A stretch of 64,000 nt of DNA from Betaproteobacteria bacterium (GTDB taxonomy: Bacteria; Pseudomonadota; Gammaproteobacteria; Burkholderiales; Eutrophovitaceae). Positions 44,264 through 55,898 of the stretch are shown piece after piece. Location: the NCBI GenBank assembly GCA_020354125.1, contig CP070643.1, positions 1,090,082 through 1,154,081 of the forward strand, given 5' to 3'. The notes below the pieces were generated by a model. It searched no databases, was not told the DNA's origin, and saw nothing but the letters and a program-made list of their open reading frames with translations. The position numbers and the translations under genes were made by a program. The number at the start of each line of letters is the position of its first letter. The first letter of the stretch is position 1.

Positions 44264-45001
44264 GTGGCCGAATTAACACCGGTTCCCGATTACGATGATG
44301 CGCTTCGCAGTGCCTGCTCGAAATGCAATCTCCGTGAGCTGTGTCTACCGAGTGGTCTTTCCAACGAAGAACTAGACCAGCTCGACAGCCTGATACGAGT
44401 GCGCCGGTTTTATCGCAAAGGTGAACATGCGTATCGCGCAGGAGATCCTTTCGACTCACTCTATGCGGTGCGTGCCGGCTTCTTCAAGACCAATCTCCTG
44501 AATGAAGACGGCCGCGACCAGGTCACCGGTTTTCATATGGCCGGCGAGCTGATGGGCCTCGATGGCATCAGCACCGACCAGCATCCATGCGACGCGGTCG
44601 CGCTTGAAGACAGCGAATTGTGCGTGATTCCCTTCTCCCGGCTCGAGGAACTGTCACGCGAGGCGCCTTCGTTACAGCGTCACCTGCACAAGATCATGAG
44701 CCGGGAAATCGTCAGTGACCAGAGCGTCATGATGCTGCTCGGTAGTATGCGGGCCGAAGAACGGCTTGCCGCCTTTCTACTCAATCTCTCGCAGCGCATG
44801 ACGGCACGGGGCTACTCTCCGTCAGAGTTCTATTTGCGTATGACCCGTGAGGAAATCGGAAGCTATCTTGGACTGAAACTGGAAACCGTCAGCCGGGTTT
44901 TCTCCCGCTTCCAGAACGAAGCGCTGATCGCCGTTCAGCAGAAGCACATCCGGATACTCGACATCCCCAAGCTGCGCACTATCGTCGGCCAAAGTTGCTG
45001 A
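44264..45001 (+). CDS. fnr: Crp/Fnr family oxygen sensor FNR
   Basis: A 245-residue global regulator of the aerobic-anaerobic switch. The iron-sulphur ligands are all present: Cys18, Cys21 and Cys27 (CSKCNLRELC) and Cys109 (QHPCDA). The cyclic-nucleotide-like beta roll precedes the recognition helix ETVSRVFSRF, whose Glu, Ser and Arg predict the FNR box TTGAT-N4-ATCAA. GTG start with a strong ribosome site (GGGGGGAG). Sites fitting this protein are found upstream of ccoN, its own gene and hemN. Confidence 0.95.
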   Translation: MAELTPVPDYDDALRSACSKCNLRELCLPSGLSNEELDQLDSLIRVRRFYRKGEHAYRAGDPFDSLYAVRAGFFKTNLLNEDGRDQVTGFHMAGELMGLDGISTDQHPCDAVALEDSELCVIPFSRLEELSREAPSLQRHLHKIMSREIVSDQSVMMLLGSMRAEERLAAFLLNLSQRMTARGYSPSEFYLRMTREEIGSYLGLKLETVSRVFSRFQNEALIAVQQKHIRILDIPKLRTIVGQSC

Positions 45002-45002
45002 G

Positions 45003-45038
45003 ATCGGAAAGGCGCCATTCAATGGCGCGATTTTCCGA
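45003..45038 (+). terminator. Intrinsic terminator of fnr
   Basis: An inner stem GCGCCAT/ATGGCGC with a three-base loop is extended by outer pairing TCGGAAA/TTTTCCGA. The run of T within the outer arm follows the inner stem, so it can end transcription of fnr directly after its stop. Confidence 0.7.
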
Positions 45039-45100
45039 TTGTCGCGGCGGCTGAGTCGCGTCAGAACAATCGCGCCCCGCCCTGTCCTGCCCGTGTGAGC

Positions 45101-45322
45101 TTACCCTGCACCCGTCTCGGTCCGCCTCATCCCGAGCTTCTGCAGAAACGTTTCCATCAAGCACCATTTGGTGATCCCGCTCTGGAACAGGTTGGCGCCA
45201 ACAAAGGCGGTAAACCATAACCAGTAGCTGGAAACGTACAGGGGACTGGCCGGTGCACCGAGCGCCAGCGAAATCAACACAAACAGCCCGGCAATAATTC
45301 GTATCGATCTATCGATCGTCAT
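45101..45322 (-). CDS. DUF2892 small inner-membrane protein
   Basis: A 73-residue protein with two helices (about 5-20 and 28-48). It carries the DUF2892/YgaP-like pattern: DRSIRIIAGL at the start and the CLMETFLQKLG C-terminal motif. Function unknown; relatives occur with rhodanese, heavy-metal and cco genes. The ATG at 45322 is preferred over an upstream frame start at 45349. Downstream of the RND pump and convergent with fnr. Confidence 0.78.
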   Translation of the reverse strand: MTIDRSIRIIAGLFVLISLALGAPASPLYVSSYWLWFTAFVGANLFQSGITKWCLMETFLQKLGMRRTETGAG

Positions 45323-45419
45323 CACACATACCTCCAAAGAGCATTTCAATCCATCTTGGCAAGCGATAATGAGCGTGACCCAAGCCGGAATCTTTGCTCT
45401 CGTTGCTTTCCGCTACCAA

Positions 45420-48400
45420 CTAAGCCTGCCGTCGATAAAACGCTGCGTAATACAGCACCGGTATCACGATTAACGTAAGTAATGTTGAGACAAAAATCCC
45501 GAAAATCAAGGAAACCGCGAGGCCGTTGAAGATCGGGTCATCGAGTATGAAGAATGCGCCGAGCATGGCCGCCAGGCCGGTGAGCACAATTGGCTTGGCC
45601 CGCGCGCTGGCGGCGGCAATGACCGCCTCTTGCATGTGCATGCCTTTGGCAGTCTGTTGATTCACAAAATCGACCAGCAGAATCGAATTTCGCACAATGA
45701 TGCCGGCGAGCGCGATCATTCCAATCATTGACGTCGCCGTGAACTGCGCGCCGAGCAAGGCATGCCCCGGTATGATGCCAATAATGGTCAATGGAATCGG
45801 AGCCATGATAATCAGTGGCGTGAGGTAGGAGCCGAATTGGGCAACCACCAACAGGTAGATGAGTATCAATCCGACGGCGTAGGCAAGCCCCATATCGCGG
45901 AAAGTCTCGTAGGTCACCTTCCACTCGCCGTCCCACTTGATCGAATACTCACGGTATCGATCGCGAGGTTGCGTAATGAAATACTCGCCGAGCTGGCCGC
46001 CTTGTTCGAGCTCGGCGCCGGCAATGTCGCCGCGCATGGCAAACATGCCGTACAGCGGACTATCGAGCTTTCCTGCCATGTCACCAACCACGTAGGCGAC
46101 CGGAAGCAGGTCCTTGTGATGGATCGTCTGCTCCCGCTCGGTCTGATAGACCTGCGTTAGCTCGGAGAGCGGCACCAGATCACCCTGTCGCGATCTGACA
46201 GAAAGCTTCAGTACCTGATCGAGCGAGCTTGCACGTTCGGGAGGCAGTCCAACCTCAACCGGAATCTCGTACTTGGCGGTACCGCTGTGAATAGGGGTCA
46301 CATATTCGCCGCTGAGCCCCATGCGCATGGTCGAGACGATGTCGCTTTGTGCTACTCCAGCCAATGACGCTTTGGTTTTCAAGACGCGCACCGTTTTCTG
46401 CGCAGCGATCTCATCCACCGAATCGTCTATTGCCACAATGTCGTTAGTGCTCTCAAAAACCGAACGCAGCTGCTTGGCAACTTCGAGCTGGCCGACATAG
46501 TCTGGCCCGTAGACCTCCGCAACAATCGGTGACAGCACTGGTGGACCCGGTGGAACCTCCACCACCTTCACCTCAGCGCCGAATTGCCTGGCGATCCGTT
46601 CCAGTTCCGGCCTTACCGACTGTGCGATTTCATGGCTCTTGCGCTTGCGTGCATCCTTGTCAACCAAGTTGACCTGAATGTCGCCAAGTTCCGGACTCTC
46701 ACGAAGATAGTACTGCCGCACCAACCCGTTGAAGTTGATCGGGCTGGCGGTACCTGCGTAGGCCTGATAATCGGTGACTTCCGGAACAGTCTGCAGGTAT
46801 CCACCCATTTCGCGCAGTACTGCAGTGGTGCGCTCCAGTGGTGCGCTGACCGGCATATCCACGACCACTTGAAATTCCGACTTGTTGTCAAACGGCAGCA
46901 TTTTGAGGACCACCAGCTGCACCACCGCCAGCGACATGGCTGCACCAATAGTGAGCAGTACGGTTACGAGCAGCAACCAACGCCATAAGCGACTGGCGTC
47001 ACCCTTGAGAAACGGTGTCAGGCCGACAGTAAATGCCTTCTCAAGGCGGGTGTCGAACGCACTGTCGGCAGCGCCATGGTGCTTCTGCGCTCGCAACAGT
47101 TGCAGTGATAACCATGGCGTAACCACGAAAGCGATTGCCAATGAGATCGCCATGCCCATGCTGGCGTTGATTGGAATCGGGCTCATATAAGGGCCCATCA
47201 GCCCGGTGACGAATGCCATCGGCAGCAAGGCGGCAATCACAGTAAAGGTGGCCAGAATGGTTGGTCCGCCTACCTCGTCGACAGCGAGCGGAATGATCTT
47301 GTCAAGCGGTTCACCCGACACGCCCCTGCGCCGGTGGATGTTCTCCACCACCACGATCGCGTCATCGACAAGGATGCCAATGGAAAATATCAGCGCGAAC
47401 AGCGACACACGGTTCAGGGTGAATCCCCACGCCCAGGAGGCAAACAGCGTCGCCGCCAAGGTCAAAACGACTGCGATGCCGACGATTGCCGCTTCGCGAC
47501 GGCCCAGCGCAAAGAACACCAGCGCAACGACCGAAATAGTGGCAAAGACGAGCTTCTGGATCAGCTTCATCGCCTTGTCGTTGGCGGTCTTGCCGTAGTT
47601 GCGGGTAACGGTCACTCCGACACCTTCCGGTATGACAGTGCCCTTGAGTAACTGCACCTGCTCGATAATGCGGTCCGCGACGTCGACCGCATTCTCTCCG
47701 GGCTTCTTTGAGATCGCAATCGTGACGGCTGGGTGTTCGCCACCTGTGCTGATGTCCTTGCTCACCGCTTGCGGGCCAGTGCCGAACCAGGCGTAACGTG
47801 AGGGATGATCCGGGCCATCCTCGACCCGTGCTATGTCACTAATGAAAATCGGCCGCGCATCCCGAACACCGACAACCAGCTGCCTCACGTCGTGCGCACT
47901 CGAGAGGTACGAACCGGTACGCACCAGCACGTCAACATTATCCGATGTCAGTGTGCCTGAGGGCTGCGATGCGTTCGCCACCTGCAACGCCGTTGCGACA
48001 TCTTGCGCGCTGACATTGAATGCTGACATTCTCTCCGGATCGATCAGCACGCGCACGACGTGGCCCGGACCGCCAATGGTATAAACATCGCGCGTGCCGC
48101 CAACGCGCTTGAGTTCCACCTCCGCAGCGTGCGCAATGCGTTCCAATTCAAATGCGCCACGCTGCGGATCATCGGTCCACAGCGTCAAGGTAACAATGGG
48201 TACGTCGTCAATACCCATCGGCTTGATCACCGGCTGCCCGACACCGAGTTGCGGCGACACCCAGTCACTGTGCGAATTGATGGTTTCGAACAAACGCACC
48301 ACTGCCACTTCGTGAGGAACGCCAACTTTGAACTGGGCAGTCAGGATAGCCATTCCCGGCTGCGACACCGAGTAGACGTGATCGATTCCCGAGATACGTG

Positions 48401-48623
48401 ACAACACCTGCTCGGCGGGTGTTGCGACCAGGCTCTCCACGTCGCGCGCCGCGGCCCCCGGAAACGGGATAAATACATTGGCCATGGTGACGTTGATCTG
48501 CGGCTCTTCTTCACGTGGCGTGACCGCCACTGCGAACAGCCCCAGCAACAATGCCAGCAAGGCAATCAACGGGGTTAGCCTGGTGTCAAGGAAGTACGCC
48601 GCGATCCGGCCCGAAATACCCAT
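45420..48623 (-). CDS. RND efflux transporter permease
   Basis: A 1067-residue inner-membrane proton-driven pump (AcrB-like). It has twelve predicted helices and two large periplasmic loops, a first helix at about 11-31, and the helix 4 charge relay in SIGILVDDAIVVVENIHRR, whose two Asp residues are essential in the family. The permease and the adaptor upstream form a bipartite unit; no outer-membrane TolC-like gene is nearby. Substrate is unknown, and location near cco genes may hint at metal or haem export, which is inference. Confidence 0.9.
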   Translation of the reverse strand: MGISGRIAAYFLDTRLTPLIALLALLLGLFAVAVTPREEEPQINVTMANVFIPFPGAAARDVESLVATPAEQVLSRISGIDHVYSVSQPGMAILTAQFKVGVPHEVAVVRLFETINSHSDWVSPQLGVGQPVIKPMGIDDVPIVTLTLWTDDPQRGAFELERIAHAAEVELKRVGGTRDVYTIGGPGHVVRVLIDPERMSAFNVSAQDVATALQVANASQPSGTLTSDNVDVLVRTGSYLSSAHDVRQLVVGVRDARPIFISDIARVEDGPDHPSRYAWFGTGPQAVSKDISTGGEHPAVTIAISKKPGENAVDVADRIIEQVQLLKGTVIPEGVGVTVTRNYGKTANDKAMKLIQKLVFATISVVALVFFALGRREAAIVGIAVVLTLAATLFASWAWGFTLNRVSLFALIFSIGILVDDAIVVVENIHRRRGVSGEPLDKIIPLAVDEVGGPTILATFTVIAALLPMAFVTGLMGPYMSPIPINASMGMAISLAIAFVVTPWLSLQLLRAQKHHGAADSAFDTRLEKAFTVGLTPFLKGDASRLWRWLLLVTVLLTIGAAMSLAVVQLVVLKMLPFDNKSEFQVVVDMPVSAPLERTTAVLREMGGYLQTVPEVTDYQAYAGTASPINFNGLVRQYYLRESPELGDIQVNLVDKDARKRKSHEIAQSVRPELERIARQFGAEVKVVEVPPGPPVLSPIVAEVYGPDYVGQLEVAKQLRSVFESTNDIVAIDDSVDEIAAQKTVRVLKTKASLAGVAQSDIVSTMRMGLSGEYVTPIHSGTAKYEIPVEVGLPPERASSLDQVLKLSVRSRQGDLVPLSELTQVYQTEREQTIHHKDLLPVAYVVGDMAGKLDSPLYGMFAMRGDIAGAELEQGGQLGEYFITQPRDRYREYSIKWDGEWKVTYETFRDMGLAYAVGLILIYLLVVAQFGSYLTPLIIMAPIPLTIIGIIPGHALLGAQFTATSMIGMIALAGIIVRNSILLVDFVNQQTAKGMHMQEAVIAAASARAKPIVLTGLAAMLGAFFILDDPIFNGLAVSLIFGIFVSTLLTLIVIPVLYYAAFYRRQA

Positions 48624-48771
48624 GACCTAACCGTGATTCACTTCCACCCGGAAACAAGCGACTCCGCGAAGTGCCCTCGATAGTCGTAAACTCAATTCTC
48701 CGCATCGCTTGCCGCCTGCGAGTTGTTCTCGGTACGATTTCATGAAATCTACCTGCGCAGTGCGACCTGAT

Positions 48772-49800
48772 TCAACGCGGCACAGTTGCCATGCCTGCCT
48801 TGACGGGGTCGAGCGCGACGCGCTCACCGGCGGCTACACCAGCAAGAATTTCAATCAGCCCCTGCCCAGCTGGCTCGCCGAGGCGCAATTGCCGGAAGCG
48901 AAAAATCCCGTCGTTGCCGACAACATAGGCACCGGTGACTTCGCTGCGATAGACCACCGCCTCAGCGGGTATGACCAGTTTACGTGCTCGACCGATGGTA
49001 AAGTGCGCACGCGCGAACATGCCTGGATATAAGTCCCGTTGGTCACCTGAAAGATCGACGCGGACGCTGGTTGCATGCGTGCGTGGATCGGCCGCAGGTA
49101 AAACTGTAGTCCGCTGGCCTTCGATCCAACGATTGAGTGAAGGTATTTCGACGCTGACCCTGGGACTCGTTCTGACCTCTGGCAATTTGTATTGCGGCAC
49201 GCTCGCTACAATACGCATCGCCGACGGGTCAAAACCAGTCATCAGCGGCTTGCCCGGCGTGGCCATCTCACCAACTTCAACCAGGCGTTCTGCAACCACG
49301 CCGCTGTACGGTGCGACAACAGTGGTATAGCTGCGTGTGGTTGTTGCCTGACTGCGAGCCGCACGGGCAGCCTTCAGACGTGCTTCCTGGACCCTGAACT
49401 CGGCCAGCGCCTTGTCCAGGGCAGACTTGCTGATGAAGTTCTGCGCCGCCAGTTCACGGGCCCGTTCCAACGCCGACTTTGCGTTTTCATAGGCTGCCTC
49501 GGCTTCGGCAACCTGGGCTTCGCTACCGACTACAACCTGCTTCGCTTCCGATTCATCGATGCGAACAATGATCTGGCCCTGCTGGACGTAGTCGCCGACG
49601 TCGTAGTTGACTTCGACCACTCGGCCCGTGACGCGTGCTGATACTGTGGATTGTCTGATGGCCTCCACCACTGCCTCAACGGCATAGGTTTCGTCGACAT
49701 CACGATAGCGAACTTCAGCAGTCTCGAGCTCTTGCGCCAATGCGACCGACGCCAATAACGCGCTGGTCACCCCAAGTAACAAATGTTCTAGTTGCAACAC
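48772..49800 (-). CDS. RND efflux periplasmic adaptor subunit
   Basis: A 342-residue membrane-fusion protein. GTG start, a signal peptide core (LLLGVTSALLASVALA), then a barrel-sandwich/lipoyl half-motif (VSARVTGRVVEVNYDVGDYVQQGQII). A coiled-coil hairpin follows (about 75-150), then the second lipoyl half (YTTVVAPYSGVVAERLVEVGE). Pairs with the permease 148 bases downstream, most likely in one operon. Confidence 0.88.
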   Translation of the reverse strand: MLQLEHLLLGVTSALLASVALAQELETAEVRYRDVDETYAVEAVVEAIRQSTVSARVTGRVVEVNYDVGDYVQQGQIIVRIDESEAKQVVVGSEAQVAEAEAAYENAKSALERARELAAQNFISKSALDKALAEFRVQEARLKAARAARSQATTTRSYTTVVAPYSGVVAERLVEVGEMATPGKPLMTGFDPSAMRIVASVPQYKLPEVRTSPRVSVEIPSLNRWIEGQRTTVLPAADPRTHATSVRVDLSGDQRDLYPGMFARAHFTIGRARKLVIPAEAVVYRSEVTGAYVVGNDGIFRFRQLRLGEPAGQGLIEILAGVAAGERVALDPVKAGMATVPR

Positions 49801-49922
49801 AGCTCCTTCTTCAAACCTCGCGCAATACTACCGCTGCGGCCCCAGGGAGCTTATGACATAGATCACATGTCGTCACGAACGGTGACATCGGCAACAGATC
49901 GGTTGATCTGTTCAGTCGGAAC

Positions 49923-50159
49923 TCAGCGATTGATGTCGCCCGAAGAACGTTGCAGGAAGCATGTTGCCGCACTCGACGTTGCACATATTGCCCAGAAGAC
50001 GAAGAAGCCAACGGTATAGACGGCCTCCCGGCTCCAGGTGATCGGGTACCCGAAAAACATCATGTCGAGCGGATCGAAAGCGGTGAAGAACAACACTTCA
50101 GCGATACCGCCGACAATGAATGACGGCCATAGAATCCAGATCAGTCTTTGCGATGTCAC
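49923..50159 (-). CDS. Small membrane protein in the cco cluster
   Basis: A 78-residue protein with two helices (about 5-25 and 45-66). It starts with GTG at 50159, 13 bases after the fixH stop; a frame beginning at 50195 would overlap fixH. It is not CcoS: the CcoS pattern of one helix and an acidic end is absent. Proteins of this type follow FixH in other cbb3 clusters, but I know no function. Confidence 0.6.
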   Translation of the reverse strand: MTSQRLIWILWPSFIVGGIAEVLFFTAFDPLDMMFFGYPITWSREAVYTVGFFVFWAICATSSAATCFLQRSSGDINR

Positions 50160-50172
50160 GCCACCCCCGCAA

Positions 50173-50676
50173 TCAGTACTGAGCAGCGGCCCCAATGCTC
50201 GAGCTCTGCTGGTCTGTTGTCCAGTTGCCTCTCAAGCGCCACGTCGCTTGCGCATCCTCGAGTTGGACGTACCAGCGCCCGCGAGCCAGGCCAGGCATGC
50301 TGCCCTCGTACAATCCCGGCGACATTGCAGCAAGCACGATCTCCTGGTCTTCACCGGCGCGCGTCGGGTGAATAAAACGTACTACCAGAGCATCAGGAAA
50401 TGCATCCGTGCCCGCTATTGTTACCCTGATGTTGCTGTCCGCCACCATCACCTGCCCCTCAAGACCCATTTGCGCCGCCCGCGCCTCCCGTTCCAGGACA
50501 CGGTTGATTGCCAGCCCCTGCTTGTAGTAATCCTCGGCAACCAGCCCGTCGCGGTGCACGATGGCAATGATCAAAGTGACGATGCCGGCCAGCACGGCGA
50601 CGCCCGGAATGGCGAAGACTATCCACGGCCATGGTTCCCGGTACCAGGGAACGGTCTGCTTCGTGATAACTCGCAT
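50173..50676 (-). CDS. fixH: FixH family protein
   Basis: A FixH/CcoH-type membrane protein of 167 residues from this start. PWPWIVFAIPGVAVLAG is the membrane helix, and VAEDYYKQGLAINRVLERE is the family signature after it. FixH is needed for stable cbb3 oxidase assembly. Two ATGs are possible (50682 and 50676); the GGGAG ribosome site at about nine bases favours the second. It starts 15 bases after ccoG ends. Confidence 0.85.
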   Translation of the reverse strand: MRVITKQTVPWYREPWPWIVFAIPGVAVLAGIVTLIIAIVHRDGLVAEDYYKQGLAINRVLEREARAAQMGLEGQVMVADSNIRVTIAGTDAFPDALVVRFIHPTRAGEDQEIVLAAMSPGLYEGSMPGLARGRWYVQLEDAQATWRLRGNWTTDQQSSSIGAAAQY

Positions 50677-50691
50677 GTTCATAATCTCCCC

Positions 50692-52119
<1,428 letters not shown>

Positions 52120-52210
52120 TCAGACTGAATCCAACAGAGCGGCGCGATACCGGCGCCGTCGCGGTAAATCTTACGGTCTCGACTGGCCAGCAAAGCGTCC
52201 AGGGTTGCGA

Positions 52211-52450
52211 GTTGAAAAAGGTTGCGAGCGGCTTTCAGCCGGGTGCGCACCGTTTCGATAGAACCAGTGCACAGGAACCGGAGTGTATGGAAAAAATACA
52301 TGAGGGCGAGAGCGTAATTCGCGCGGCATGGCGCGCCCGCTCGCAGCGCCCGGCGACTGTGTAGCCGGGCCGGGCCGCGGAACGCGGACGAACACTGTTT
52401 CAAATCAAAGTGGCGCAAGCGCGGATCAAGGCCGCACAGCAGTTTTTAAA
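52211..52450. repeat. Intergenic repeat copy 2, about 240 bp, homologous to 90-240
   Basis: This copy is oriented opposite to copy 1. Shared blocks in order: 52211-52247 (34 of 37 bases match the reverse complement of copy 1), 52350-52374 (21 of 25), 52384-52398 (13 of 15) and 52415-52431 (16 of 17). It contains a segment of about 100 bases missing from copy 1, between the first two blocks. That segment itself begins with a sequence resembling the later block of the element (GCACCGTTTCGATAGAACC). The terminal inverted repeats are degenerate. It fills the 335-bp gap between ccoP and ccoG, which has no gene. Confidence 0.7.
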
Positions 52451-52454
52451 TATC

Positions 52455-53357
52455 CTATCGGTTGGAAAGCGACCAAACGTAGGCCGACAATATGTGCACC
52501 TTGTCCTCGCCGAGGAACTCGCCCCACGCTGGCATGACACCGTTACGGCCGTTAACAATGCCTTCGATGATGGTCGACTCGCCGCTCCCATACAGCCAGG
52601 CCTCATCGGTGAGGTCGGGCGCACCGAGCATCTTGTTGCCGGTTCCGTCGACACCGTGGCAGACCGCACAATTAGTCTGGAACAGGGCTTCGCCGCGGGT
52701 TTTGCGCAGGTTGTCGTGTGTCATCCCCGACAAGGACATCACGTAATGCGCAACGTCCTTGACGCCTTCGCCGGGCAACGCCGCGGCCATTGGCGGCATG
52801 ATTCCCTGCCGGCCGTTCAGTATAGACAGTTTGATGGTCTCGGGCTCTCCGCCGTATTGCCATGCCTTGTCGGTCAGATCAGGGAAGCCACGGCTGCCCC
52901 TCGCATCTGAAGCGTGACATTGCGCGCAGTAATTGAGATAGAGATTCTCGCCAATTCTAAGTCCCTCCGGATCAGCGGCGATGGCAGGTATATCCATCGC
53001 CGCGTACTTGGCGAATACCGGACCGAACTGCTCCTCGGCCGTCGCCATTTCTTTCTCGTACTGGTTGGTTGAAGTCCATTTCAGTATTCCGGTAAAGCTG
53101 CCGAGTCCCGGATACAGCACCAGATAAATCAGCGAGAACACAATGGTGATATAGAACAACCAGCGCCACCAGTTGGGAAGGGGGTTGTTGTACTCCTCGA
53201 GGTTTTCATCCCATACGTGGCCCATGGTGCCGGGCTTTTCGCCCGGCGCGAGTTGGCGCGTGGTCAGTTTCCAGAGAAACACGCCGCACGCGAGGATGCT
53301 CACCACTGTGATGATCGATATGTACCAACTCCAGAACTCGCTCGTGAAATCGTTCAC
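52455..53357 (-). CDS. ccoP: cbb3-type cytochrome c oxidase, dihaem subunit III
   Basis: CcoP brings electrons from soluble cytochromes. The 300-residue protein has an N-terminal membrane portion, a typical WDENLEEYNNPLPNWWRW segment, and two c-type haem sites: CAQCH (144-148) and CAVCH (230-234). It overlaps ccoQ by four bases. Confidence 0.96.
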   Translation of the reverse strand: MNDFTSEFWSWYISIITVVSILACGVFLWKLTTRQLAPGEKPGTMGHVWDENLEEYNNPLPNWWRWLFYITIVFSLIYLVLYPGLGSFTGILKWTSTNQYEKEMATAEEQFGPVFAKYAAMDIPAIAADPEGLRIGENLYLNYCAQCHASDARGSRGFPDLTDKAWQYGGEPETIKLSILNGRQGIMPPMAAALPGEGVKDVAHYVMSLSGMTHDNLRKTRGEALFQTNCAVCHGVDGTGNKMLGAPDLTDEAWLYGSGESTIIEGIVNGRNGVMPAWGEFLGEDKVHILSAYVWSLSNR

Positions 53358-53596
53358 TTGCCGCTCCTTTCAGCATCGATTCTTTTGGTATCAGTGTTGT
53401 CGATATTGAGCGAGTCCTGCGACTCAGTCTCGGTATGCGCTCCGTCCTCCTCGAAGGGTATGCGTGCCGCCTCGGCGAATTTCTCGCGGCGGGCACCACT
53501 CCATGCGTAAAAGACAATGCCGATGAAGGCGGTGAACGCCAGCACCGTGACGATCGTACGCAGTGCGTTGACAGTATCCGTGCCCAGCATGTCCAT
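53354..53596 (-). CDS. ccoQ: cbb3-type cytochrome c oxidase subunit CcoQ
   Basis: An 80-residue subunit with one helix (about 10-30, TIVTVLAFTAFIGIVFYAW) and a polar, acidic tail. The tail is longer than in typical CcoQ. ATG at 53596, between ccoO and ccoP in the standard order. A stabilising role in the oxidase is known for the family. Confidence 0.88.
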   Translation of the reverse strand: MDMLGTDTVNALRTIVTVLAFTAFIGIVFYAWSGARREKFAEAARIPFEEDGAHTETESQDSLNIDNTDTKRIDAERSGK

Positions 53597-53599
53597 CAC

Positions 53600-54217
53600 T
53601 TACCTCGTCTTCATTGCGGTGCCCAGCACCTGGAGGTAGGCGATGAGCGCATCCATCTCGGTCTTGCCCTTGGTCTGCTCGGAAGCGCTGTCAATCTGCT
53701 CATCCGTATACGGCACGCCAACTGACCGCAATGCCGACATCTTCCTGGGTGTCATATCCGAGTTGACTGTTCGCTCAGCCAACCATGGATAGCCGGGCAT
53801 ATTCGACTCCGGAACCACATCCCGCGGTTGCATCAGATGCAAACGATGCCACTCGTCGCTGTAACGTCCGCCAACGCGGGCCAGGTCCGGACCCGTGCGT
53901 TTACTGCCCCACTGAAACGGATGGTCGTACACGTACTCGCCCGCAACTGAATAGTGACCATAGCGTTCCGTTTCCGCCCGGAACGGCCGCACCATTTGCG
54001 AGTGGCAGGTATAGCAGCCTTCGCGGATGTAAACGTCGCGCCCCTCGAGCTGCAACGCCGAATATGGTTTCAGTCCCGCTACCGGTTCGGTCACCGAGCG
54101 CTGAAAGAACAGCGGCACGATCTCGACCAAACCGCCAACGGCAATCACCAGAATGATCAGGATCACCAGCAACGGAACGTTTTGCTCGATTTTGTCGTGG
54201 AATTTGATGTCAGCCAT
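53600..54217 (-). CDS. ccoO: cbb3-type cytochrome c oxidase subunit II
   Basis: A 205-residue monohaem subunit with one N-terminal helix and the haem site CYTCH (68-72), followed by MVRPF and [18 protein letters not shown] residues and the MPGYPWL motif with the Met ligand. I chose the ATG at 54217, which gives [13 protein letters not shown], the family N-terminus. The longer frame is a shadow. Confidence 0.95.
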   Translation of the reverse strand: MADIKFHDKIEQNVPLLVILIILVIAVGGLVEIVPLFFQRSVTEPVAGLKPYSALQLEGRDVYIREGCYTCHSQMVRPFRAETERYGHYSVAGEYVYDHPFQWGSKRTGPDLARVGGRYSDEWHRLHLMQPRDVVPESNMPGYPWLAERTVNSDMTPRKMSALRSVGVPYTDEQIDSASEQTKGKTEMDALIAYLQVLGTAMKTR

Positions 54218-54245
54218 TTGGTAACTCCATTCTTTGCTGTCGATC

Positions 54246-55673
54246 TCAGGCGTGAGCCGCCGCAGGCGCCACCACTGGGGCATCGACCGCCTTGGCGCCA
54301 ACAATCGTCTTCCACACGTTATAGACCATGATCAACATGCCGGCGAAGAACAACAGACCGCCCAGCAAGCGGATGGCATAGAACGGGAACGTCGCCTTGA
54401 CACTTTCCACGAACGTATAAGTCAACGTCCCCTCGGGGTTGACCGCGCGCCACATCAGCCCTTGCATCACCCCGGCGATCCACATGGCCGCAATGTAAAG
54501 GACAACACCAAGAGTTGCGATCCAGAAGTGCGCGGTGATGAGACGCACGCTGTACATTTCGGTCTTCCCGAACAAACGCGGAATCAGGTAATACAGCGCG
54601 CCAATCGAGATAAAGGCGACCCAGCCCAAAGCGCCGGAGTGCACGTGCCCGATCGTCCAGTCCGTATAGTGCGACAACGAATTGACCGTCTTGATTGACA
54701 TCATCGGGCCTTCGAAAGTCGACATGCCATAAAACGATAGCGACACGATCAGGAACTTAAGAATCGGATCAGTGCGCAGTTTGTACCAGGCACCGGACAG
54801 GGTCATGATGCCGTTGATCATTCCGCCCCATGACGGAGCCAGCAGGATCAACGAGAACAGCATACCGATCGACTGTGCCCAATCCGGTAGCGCCGTGTAA
54901 TGCAAGTGATGCGGGCCGGCCCACATGTAAGTGAAGATCAAGGCCCAGAAGTGCACCACTGATAACCGGTAGCTGTAGATCGGACGCTCGGCCTGTTTCG
55001 GCACGAAGTAGTACATGATCCCGAGAAAACCAGCGGTCAGGAAAAAACCAACTGCGTTATGCCCGTACCACCATTGGACCATCGCGTCCTGCGCCCCGGC
55101 ATAGACCGAGTACGATTTCCAGAAGCTGACCGGGATCGCCGCGCTGTTAACCAGATGCAGTATGGCGACGGTGAGGATGAATGCACCATAGAACCAGTTG
55201 GCGACGTAGATATGTTGTACCCGGCGCTTGAACAAGGTGCCAAAAAATACAACTGCGTAGGCCACCCACACCAGCGTGATGAGTACGTCGATCGGCCACT
55301 CCAGTTCCGCATACTCCTTGCTGGTGGTAATCCCGAGCGGCAGCGTAATCGCTGCCAACACAATGACAGCTTGCCAACCCCAGAAGGTGAAAGCCGCCAA
55401 CTTGTCCGAGAACAGCCTGACATGACAGGTCCGCTGCACCACGTAGTAAGAAGTCGCAAACAGGGCCGATCCGCCAAAGGCAAAAATCACTGCGTTGGTA
55501 TGCAGCGGCCGCAATCGCCCATAAGCGAGCCAGGAGACTCCATGAGTCAGGTCCGGCCACATTAGTTGAGCGGCGATGATGACGCCGACCAGCATGCCGA
55601 CCACGCCCCATACCACTGTCATGATCGAGAACTGCCGGACTACTCGATAGTTATACGTCGTTTGTTCTTGCAC
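54246..55673 (-). CDS. ccoN: cbb3-type cytochrome c oxidase subunit I
   Basis: A 475-residue haem-copper oxidase catalytic subunit with 12 helices. The CuB and haem b3 histidines are visible in the [30 protein letters not shown] and HVHSGALGW regions. High oxygen affinity is the family property. First gene of ccoNOQP. A perfect FNR site lies 148 bases upstream. Confidence 0.97.
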   Translation of the reverse strand: MQEQTTYNYRVVRQFSIMTVVWGVVGMLVGVIIAAQLMWPDLTHGVSWLAYGRLRPLHTNAVIFAFGGSALFATSYYVVQRTCHVRLFSDKLAAFTFWGWQAVIVLAAITLPLGITTSKEYAELEWPIDVLITLVWVAYAVVFFGTLFKRRVQHIYVANWFYGAFILTVAILHLVNSAAIPVSFWKSYSVYAGAQDAMVQWWYGHNAVGFFLTAGFLGIMYYFVPKQAERPIYSYRLSVVHFWALIFTYMWAGPHHLHYTALPDWAQSIGMLFSLILLAPSWGGMINGIMTLSGAWYKLRTDPILKFLIVSLSFYGMSTFEGPMMSIKTVNSLSHYTDWTIGHVHSGALGWVAFISIGALYYLIPRLFGKTEMYSVRLITAHFWIATLGVVLYIAAMWIAGVMQGLMWRAVNPEGTLTYTFVESVKATFPFYAIRLLGGLLFFAGMLIMVYNVWKTIVGAKAVDAPVVAPAAAHA

Positions 55674-55898
55674 GCGTTCTCCCTCACCTCATCGAAAATT
55701 CGCCCGACATCCCGCGAACGCGGATAACGCCAGGCGAATCAGTTAATTGTCGTAGACAAATCAACAGGTTCGAGCATCGACAACCCGGCCCGATGCTAAT
55801 CTCTGACGCAAGCGGTTCAATTGATATAGATCAAGACGCCCGAAAACGTCACCAAATAGTCGGCGCCTGAATAATGCCATCCGGCCCACCACATCATC
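55674..55898. other. Intergenic region between ccoN and hypE
   Basis: A 225-bp gap, with the cco promoter and FNR site in the middle (55821-55834). The leftward cco transcript starts here, while the hydrogenase operon runs leftward into it. I see no strong terminator for the hydrogenase operon, so read-through into ccoN is possible. Confidence 0.5.
55821..55834. promoter_or_regulatory. Perfect FNR site upstream of ccoN
   Basis: TTGATATAGATCAA matches TTGAT-N4-ATCAA at all ten positions. It lies between hypE and ccoN and fits activation of ccoNOQP by the FNR encoded in this window. Confidence 0.85.
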
